A stretch of 25,688 nt of DNA, from positions 1 through 25,688 of the forward strand of contig NZQO01000126.1 of assembly GCA_002693605.1 (NCBI GenBank), written 5' to 3'. The first letter of the stretch is position 1. Every line of letters begins with the position of its first letter. Of the stretch, positions 21,029-25,688 are shown piece after piece. This stretch comes from Flavobacteriaceae bacterium. GTDB lineage: Bacteria; Bacteroidota; Bacteroidia; Flavobacteriales; Flavobacteriaceae. The notes beneath the pieces are model-generated. The model saw nothing but the letters and a program-made list of their open reading frames with translations, was not told where the DNA came from and did no database searches. Made by a program: the position numbers and the translations under genes.

Positions 21029-23452
21029 TTAAGAATTACCCTTCAAAAAACTCCTCAAGTTGTTGTAATCTAGAAAATACGTTATTCTAAGGGAAAGAGT
21101 ATTTTGCTGAGGTTGGTCAAATAAATTGCTCAAGCTCTCGCTATACCCTAGGGTAGACAATTCATCTACATTGAAAATCTGGTTTCGGTAGAGCAACGTG
21201 GCCTCGCTGCCAGGCGCGAATCGCCACCTAAAACTCAAATCTAAATTCCAGATGTTGAAATTCTTGTTCGGGTCATTTTCCGAAGTGTCATACTCAGTTA
21301 GGGTTCGCGAGCCGTCGTCGTTCAACACGAAAAATACATTCTCGCTATAATCTGCCGTACTCCAAAAGTGACGAAAACGTAGGTCTATTGCCTTAAACGG
21401 ATCGAAATTGTAGGAGGCGGTAATGCTATTCTCAATTTCGGTTATATCGCGCTGACCCAAGAATACCTCAACATCGGTATTATCAACATAGCCAAAGTTC
21501 TTATCGCGGAAGGAAAAGTCGCTACGTAGTACCATTAGCAATCGATTGGAAAAGCGATACCGCGGTGAGAAATCGAAAAAAAGATTGCGCTGTGGGTCTG
21601 CTAGATAATTTCTGTAACCGATGCCGGCGTCGAAGGCAAATTTTTTCCTATAATCGGTTGAAATCCATGTGCGACCCCCAATATTTTCGCTGAACGTAAC
21701 GAACTTGCCCGGCACTCTTGGCTCGAAATAATCGTCTAAATCAGTATTGAAACTTGCGTTTATACCATAGGCAATCCTATTGCGCTGTACCATAAAAAGC
21801 TCGGCACTGAAGTTGTTCTCGGTTTGAACGCTAGGGCGGTAAAGCCGGCGGTGGCGTACGTTAAATTCAACTCGGTAACTGTTGAAATATTTCGTTGGCT
21901 CGAAAATTTGGTAGGAAATTCCAGCTCCGAAATTATTATAATTATTTCGGAAGTTCAGCCCCAAGTCGTTAATGTCAAAGGTCGTGTTGGCAAAGTCGTG
22001 CCCAACACGATAACGAAATTTCCCCTTGATCTTAAAAATGTCGAACTCAGATCGAAATCCGGTCCTGTTGCTCGTAGCCTCGCTCACGTTGCTCATTATG
22101 GCCCTCCCAGCAGTTCGGAAGTTATTTCCCCTGTCGGCAACGTCAAACGCGATGGCGGTGGAATTTGCATCCCTGAATTCGCCTTCCCGCGTTACGTTGG
22201 TATTTATTAGCGAAACGGTCGAGTTGTTGTTGAACTGTTGGTCCAATACAAAAATATTGTAATTGGACAACGGCTCTACAAGTACCAGGCGCTGGTTCTG
22301 GTTTATTGTGTCCCTAATAGTGGCGAAGGTCTCTTCGGTGACGGCGTTGAAAAAACCAACGCCCAATTCACTTTGGGTACGGCCCGAAATCTTTAGGGCG
22401 TTCAACAAATTGACCCTGTCGGGAAATTCGAAGACCTCCTCGTTTTCCGAAAGCTCGCCGGCATCGCCAGAAGGAGCACCCCCCACGCGGCGAGAGAAGA
22501 AAATTCCAGCCTTTGTAAAGAGGTCAATTCCCTCTGTGAAAAATTGCCTGTTTTCCCCGAAGGTTTGCTCGAACGGACCCAAGTTCAATTCAACTTCATC
22601 GAAGGCAACTTGCCCAAAGTCTGGAATTAAGGTGGCATCTAGCGTAAAACTATCGGTTAAGCCATATTTTATGTCCATCCCCGCACTTACGCTCGTTTCC
22701 GTCTCGCCATCAAATTGGCTGACCACTCCTTGCGCAAAGGGAAAGAGCGTAAGCCGAAGTGGAGGTTGGATGTTCCTTACCCCAGTTACCAAGGCATTGT
22801 ATTGGGTTTGACTGCCCTTGGTGTTATTGATGAAATTCCACGTATGGGTCTCGTTTTCCTTGGTTAAGCGCCTATAGAAGTTTACGCTCCAATTCTGGAT
22901 ATCACTTTCCGGAAACCGCAGTGCATTGTACGGAATCTTAAATTCGGCATACCAGGCATGGTCATCATACGAAATTTGCCCCTGGAAAACAACGTCGTAC
23001 CCAAAATCCTGGTTGTTGAGGTTCACACGCGAATCGCCTATGGTACCTGCACTAGTAACGTAAAATCGGGTTTCGTTTATCCCGTCGTTGTAGGTGTTCA
23101 GGGCCACCGCAAAGTAATCGGCCTGCACGAAAACCTCGTCGCGTTGCGAGAATTGCTTCAGCATTTCAGACGGATTGGGATGGTGGAGGTAGGCTGCGAC
23201 GTACACAGCATCATCATCGTAGGCGAACTGCACCTCGGTTTGGTATCCTTCCGCGATGGTCCCCTCATTGCCCGGCTCAAACATATTAAAATCGTCATAT
23301 TTCGGTAAGGTCTGCCATACGGCATCGTCCAGAACCCCATCAATGGTGGGCGGATTGTCAATTTTAGTAGCTTGTAGGGTTTTTGTTTGTTGCGACAGGC
23401 AACCAATACTTATCAAAAGAAGTAAAAAAAAGCAGGAAAAACGTTTTGCCAT
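21029..23452 (-). CDS. DUF5916 family outer-membrane protein with CBM9-like N-terminal domain
   Basis: 807 residues from the ATG at 23452 (signal peptide MAKRFSCFFLLLLISIGCLS then QQT). A longer frame upstream would put 25 extra residues ahead of the signal peptide. The N-terminal part (about 30-215) is a CBM9-like beta-sandwich: PPTIDGVLDDAVWQTLP, YDDDAVYVAAYLHHP and AEFKIPYNALRFP. From about residue 240 the chain is made of alternating beta strands ending in aromatic residues, fitting an outer-membrane barrel, and contains the DUF5916 hallmark IPDFGQVAFDEVELNLGPFE followed by ENRQFFTEG. The family is common in Bacteroidota and functionally undefined; a glycan-related role is inferred from the N-terminal fold only. 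The last residues (LRSFLKGNS) are not a normal aromatic barrel end. Confidence 0.87.
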   Translation of the reverse strand: MAKRFSCFFLLLLISIGCLSQQTKTLQATKIDNPPTIDGVLDDAVWQTLPKYDDFNMFEPGNEGTIAEGYQTEVQFAYDDDAVYVAAYLHHPNPSEMLKQFSQRDEVFVQADYFAVALNTYNDGINETRFYVTSAGTIGDSRVNLNNQDFGYDVVFQGQISYDDHAWYAEFKIPYNALRFPESDIQNWSVNFYRRLTKENETHTWNFINNTKGSQTQYNALVTGVRNIQPPLRLTLFPFAQGVVSQFDGETETSVSAGMDIKYGLTDSFTLDATLIPDFGQVAFDEVELNLGPFEQTFGENRQFFTEGIDLFTKAGIFFSRRVGGAPSGDAGELSENEEVFEFPDRVNLLNALKISGRTQSELGVGFFNAVTEETFATIRDTINQNQRLVLVEPLSNYNIFVLDQQFNNNSTVSLINTNVTREGEFRDANSTAIAFDVADRGNNFRTAGRAIMSNVSEATSNRTGFRSEFDIFKIKGKFRYRVGHDFANTTFDINDLGLNFRNNYNNFGAGISYQIFEPTKYFNSYRVEFNVRHRRLYRPSVQTENNFSAELFMVQRNRIAYGINASFNTDLDDYFEPRVPGKFVTFSENIGGRTWISTDYRKKFAFDAGIGYRNYLADPQRNLFFDFSPRYRFSNRLLMVLRSDFSFRDKNFGYVDNTDVEVFLGQRDITEIENSITASYNFDPFKAIDLRFRHFWSTADYSENVFFVLNDDGSRTLTEYDTSENDPNKNFNIWNLDLSFRWRFAPGSEATLLYRNQIFNVDELSTLGYSESLSNLFDQPQQNTLSLRITYFLDYNNLRSFLKGNS

Positions 23453-23478
23453 GGGTGTTTCTGGATATTTGGGCAGGA

Positions 23479-23502
23479 CAAAAATAGGAAAAAACAAATC
23501 TA
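23479..23502 (-). promoter_or_regulatory. Two promoter-like boxes upstream of the DUF5916 gene
   Basis: On the minus strand TAGATTTG (23502-23495) and TATTTTTG (23486-23479) both match TAnnTTTG exactly; leaders would be about 39 and 23 bases. Neither has a clear TTG at the usual spacing, so I cannot tell which is used. Confidence 0.35.
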
Positions 23503-23552
23503 ACAGTACCCTACCATTGCCACTCATAATAAAACGTTAAATTGAGAATGTA

Positions 23553-23587
23553 TTGTCCACTGTTCACTATTAATATTGGTAACTTTG
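23553..23587 (+). promoter_or_regulatory. Putative msrA-folE promoter
   Basis: TAACTTTG (23580-23587) is an exact -7 box, with TTG at 23553-23555, a spacer of 24 bases, slightly longer than usual. The start would be near 23591, only five bases before the ATG at 23596 and 17 before the in-frame ATG at 23608. Confidence 0.4.
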
Positions 23588-23595
23588 TTTAATAT

Positions 23596-24144
23596 ATGAA
23601 TGAAAAAATGAAACAAATAGTTTTTGCAGGCGGGTGTTTCTGGTGTACCGAAGCTGTCTTCCAGCGTCTTGAGGGGGTTGAAGATGTAGTTCCTGGGTTT
23701 GCTGGGGGAAATATCAAAAATCCTGCCTATCGAGAGGTAATAACCGGAAGAACGGGTCACGCAGAGTGCGTTCAGGTCACGTACAATCCCGAAAGAGTCT
23801 CGCTACATACGTTGCTGGAGGTATTTTTTGCCACGCACGACCCTACTACCCTTAACCGGCAGCAAAATGATGTGGGCACCCAGTATCGAAGCGCTATTTA
23901 TTACTCGACTGCAGAAGAAAAGGAAAATATTAAAGATTTTATCTCGCATTTGGCCGAACAGGAAGTTTTCGAAAACCCTATCGTTACCCAAGTGGAACCG
24001 CTTGAAGCGTTTTACACCGCCGAAGTAACGCACCACGACTATTACAATCAAAATACCTCGCAACCGTACTGCCAATATATAATCTCACCCAAAATTGAGA
24101 AGATCAAAAAATTCTATTCCGAAAAGTTAAAGACAAACGCATGA
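23596..24144 (+). CDS. msrA: Peptide methionine sulfoxide reductase MsrA
   Basis: 182 residues from the ATG at 23596. MsrA reduces the S-form of methionine sulfoxide in proteins. The active-site motif GCFWC is at residues 13-17 with nucleophile Cys14, followed by [11 protein letters not shown] and later [18 protein letters not shown] residues ([11 protein letters not shown], 51-61), [23 protein letters not shown] and the [12 protein letters not shown] segment, all expected in the family. A promoter box very close to the first ATG suggests that the ATG at 23608 ([13 protein letters not shown]) could be the true start, which gives the shorter N-terminus usual in bacteria. Cytoplasmic. It overlaps folE by four bases (ATGA), so both are cotranslated. 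Confidence 0.95.
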   Translation: MNEKMKQIVFAGGCFWCTEAVFQRLEGVEDVVPGFAGGNIKNPAYREVITGRTGHAECVQVTYNPERVSLHTLLEVFFATHDPTTLNRQQNDVGTQYRSAIYYSTAEEKENIKDFISHLAEQEVFENPIVTQVEPLEAFYTAEVTHHDYYNQNTSQPYCQYIISPKIEKIKKFYSEKLKTNA

Positions 24145-24740
24145 CGACATACCATTTCAGCGAAGAATACGATCAAGAGGTAACCGACAGCCTAAAAGGC
24201 CATTTTTCAGAAATTATTACCGGAATAGGGGAGGACGTGCAGCGTGAGGGTATAGCAAAGACCCCCGAGCGTGCCGCAAAGGCAATGCAGTTCTTAACTT
24301 CCGGATACACCACAGATCCCGCCAAAATCTTAAAGAGCGCCATGTTCGCCGAAGATTACCACGATATGGTGGTGGTAAAGAACATAGAATTGTATTCCCT
24401 GTGCGAACACCATATGTTGCCCTTCTTTGGAAAGGCCCACATTGCCTATATACCCGATGGACATATCGTTGGGCTAAGCAAGTTGCCTAGGGTGGTCGAT
24501 GTATTTGCCAGAAGGCTGCAGGTACAAGAGCGGCTTACCCACGATATTTTAGAATGCATCAATAATACGCTAAGGCCACGGGGAGTAGCAGTGGTTATAG
24601 AGGCGGCGCATATGTGCATGATGATGCGCGGCGTCCAAAAACAGAACAGCGTGACCACAACATCAGGTTTCCGTGGCCAGTTTGAGAAAATTGAGACACG
24701 AAATGAATTTATGAAGCTTATCTCCAACGATTTGTCCTAA
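24141..24740 (+). CDS. folE: GTP cyclohydrolase I
   Basis: 199 residues. FolE converts GTP to 7,8-dihydroneopterin triphosphate, the first step to folate, tetrahydropterins and queuosine. The zinc ligands are visible: Cys88 and His91 in [10 protein letters not shown], and Cys159 in [24 protein letters not shown] (40-52), [20 protein letters not shown] (111-130) and TSGFRG (174-179) complete the family pattern. Length is normal for bacterial type IA enzymes. The start overlaps the msrA stop as ATGA, and a perfect 15-bp hairpin follows two bases after the stop, closing a two-gene operon that combines protein oxidation repair with pterin synthesis. Confidence 0.96.
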   Translation: MTTYHFSEEYDQEVTDSLKGHFSEIITGIGEDVQREGIAKTPERAAKAMQFLTSGYTTDPAKILKSAMFAEDYHDMVVVKNIELYSLCEHHMLPFFGKAHIAYIPDGHIVGLSKLPRVVDVFARRLQVQERLTHDILECINNTLRPRGVAVVIEAAHMCMMMRGVQKQNSVTTTSGFRGQFEKIETRNEFMKLISNDLS

Positions 24741-24742
24741 TG

Positions 24743-24779
24743 CAATAAGTCCGGCTCTTTTATTGAGCCGGACTTATTG
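24743..24779 (+). terminator. Strong intrinsic terminator after folE
   Basis: CAATAAGTCCGGCTC (24743-24757) and GAGCCGGACTTATTG (24765-24779) are exact inverted repeats of 15 bases around a TTTTATT loop, followed by a T-rich stretch (GTTTCTTTTTC). The T-tract is on the plus strand only, so it serves msrA-folE; the convergent gene ends at 24816. Confidence 0.92.
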
Positions 24780-24815
24780 GTTTCTTTTTCTGTACAATCT
24801 AAACAGCCAGATATA

Positions 24816-25526
24816 TTATTTTTTGACCAGTCTTTTTATAGTATTATTACCATTGTTATCTATTACAATGGCAAAGTAAATACCGTTCTTTAAGTTTGCC
24901 AAGTTTAACGAAACAGCGGTTGCTACATTCTCTATCTTCTTTGAATATACCAACCCTCCCAGTATGTTGTAAACCATAATATTCTTAATAGGAACTGTGG
25001 TTAGAACCTGAAGATCATTGTTGAAAGGATTTGGTGCAATGGAAATATCGTTCTGACTATTAGTTTGCAACGAGAGAATTTGATTTCCATATACTGCAAC
25101 ATCTCCATCTTGCGCGGTGAGTGTCAATATCTTGGTGTTATTTGTGCTAGTAATTTCATATTGAAATGGATTCGTATCGTTTTCAAAAAAAAACTCTTGA
25201 AAATAGTGCATTTCAAATTGAAAATTTTCCAATAGATTGCAATCAATAAGCGTTATGCTAAGACCTTGAGGAAACGATAGTGATGTGTTATCGTAAAGAA
25301 CGTCACCTGCAGAGGCATAGTTGCAAACAGAAGTGTTGAACCCCTCTCCCGAGCTTGTTGAAATAAAATTGGCGGGTATTTCACTAACTTCTTCGTTATC
25401 TGGGGCGGCATACGTTACACTGTTAACCGTTAATTCATGTAGATACCATGTGTTTTCAAACAATTGTGGATCTTGTGCGAAAACAGCACCCAATCCAAAA
25501 AATAATAAAATAGGTGGTTTTTTCGT
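24816..25526 (-). CDS. Secreted protein with T9SS type A sorting domain; start codon apparently ACG
   Basis: The frame has no ATG. The only standard alternative start is the TTG at 25493, which begins MGAVFAQDP and cuts off the hydrophobic core of a signal peptide. Reading on upstream gives ACG (25526) AAA AAA CCA CCT and then ILLFFGLGAVFA|QDP, a signal peptide that is perfect if ACG is read as Met. The mature part (about 130 residues, NTWYLHELTVNSVTYAAP, SVCNYASAG, GDVAVYGNQ) matches the lipocalin/META-like domain I know from flavobacterial T9SS proteins. The last 75 residues, from SIAPNPFNNDLQV through VYNILGGLVYSKKIENV to GIYFAIVIDNNGNNTIKRLVKK-type ending, are a type A C-terminal sorting domain for export through the type IX system and surface attachment. 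Function unknown. It lies four bases after the stop of another T9SS-type gene. Confidence 0.78.
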   Translation of the reverse strand, partial: TKKPPILLFFGLGAVFAQDPQLFENTWYLHELTVNSVTYAAPDNEEVSEIPANFISTSSGEGFNTSVCNYASAGDVLYDNTSLSFPQGLSITLIDCNLLENFQFEMHYFQEFFFENDTNPFQYEITSTNNTKILTLTAQDGDVAVYGNQILSLQTNSQNDISIAPNPFNNDLQVLTTVPIKNIMVYNILGGLVYSKKIENVATAVSLNLANLKNGIYFAIVIDNNGNNTIKRLVKK

Positions 25527-25530
25527 AAAA

Positions 25531-25688
25531 TCAGTTTTTAATTAATGTTTTTGAATTATAAAGTTCTCCATTGCATACCAAGACTATATGATACAAACCT
25601 TGGTTAAGATATGCTATATCCAAATTTCGTTGTGATGTGTTCCTTCCAAGGTCATATCCGGGTTTTGCAATTACGTAATAATCCTGTA
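25531..25688 (-). CDS. Partial T9SS-type secreted protein (C-terminal end only; rest outside window)
   Basis: The minus strand is open from the window edge to a TGA at 25533-25531, giving 51 residues. The end, NLDIAYLNQGLYHIVLVCNG followed by ELYNSKTLIKN, follows the pattern of type A sorting domains (LDIxxLxxGxYxxxxxxxG, then a K-rich last strand). The gene therefore encodes a second exported surface protein directly upstream of the preceding one, separated by only four bases. Nothing can be said of its N-terminal domain. Because it has no start codon inside the window it is easily missed. Confidence 0.65.
   Translation of the reverse strand, partial: QDYYVIAKPGYDLGRNTSQRNLDIAYLNQGLYHIVLVCNGELYNSKTLIKN

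Noticed and set aside
16935..24740. A defence, phage or secondary-metabolite system in the accessory-looking middle and right part
   Set aside because: Every gene here matches a widespread family (kinase, ABC ATPase, DUF2400, DUF5916, MsrA, FolE) and no nuclease, integrase, toxin pair, repeat array or biosynthetic enzyme set is present.

Overview
The window looks like chromosomal DNA of a member of the Bacteroidota, most likely a marine Flavobacteriaceae species; I cannot name the genus. The reasons are a type IX secretion (T9SS) C-terminal sorting domain, a DUF5916 outer-membrane protein, BatA-type VWA membrane protein, the characteristic gene order uvrA / ECF sigma factor / small protein / nth / bcp, promoter boxes of the Bacteroidota type (TAnnTTTG), very few Shine-Dalgarno sequences and moderate GC. 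I see no tRNA, rRNA, CRISPR array, integrase, transposase or phage gene, so this reads as core genome rather than a mobile island.

Layout. 1-3110: the end of a YfhO-type membrane protein (cut by the window) and a coupled GT4 glycosyltransferase, closed by a hairpin terminator. 3133-4410 (-): a secreted protein with four tandem 16-residue repeats and a long Arg/Ser/Asn-rich tail, preceded by a 320-base non-coding stretch with direct repeats, a perfect palindrome and a doubtful 17-codon ORF. 4731-9757: a genome-maintenance and stress block, uvrA (-), ECF sigma factor plus a 50-aa microprotein (+), endonuclease III (-) and the peroxiredoxin Bcp (+); the last two diverge from a 28-base palindromic promoter region. 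9758-12628: a 488-aa conserved protein of unknown function (-), an MBL-fold hydrolase and a membrane-anchored coiled-coil protein (+). 12638-16887 (-): BatA-like protein, a dihydroorotase homologue that has lost most metal ligands, a Tic20-like membrane protein (all three overlapping) and an alpha/beta hydrolase. 16935-19408 (-): two tandem paralogous GAF-histidine kinases with no response regulator beside them. 19499-23452 (-): TIGR02757/DUF2400 protein, LolD-type ATPase, DUF5916 protein. 23596-24740 (+): msrA-folE operon with a strong terminator. 24816-25688 (-): two T9SS-type secreted proteins, the downstream one apparently lacking an ATG start and the upstream one cut by the window edge.

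The points most worth a second look are the metal-ligand-less dihydroorotase coupled to batA, the endonuclease III without its Fe-S cluster cysteines, the ACG codon where the T9SS cargo's start should be, the repeat-plus-arginine-tail secreted protein, and the symmetric nth/bcp promoter. I did not find a convincing wholly new system; the candidates are variations on known families and small regulatory structures.
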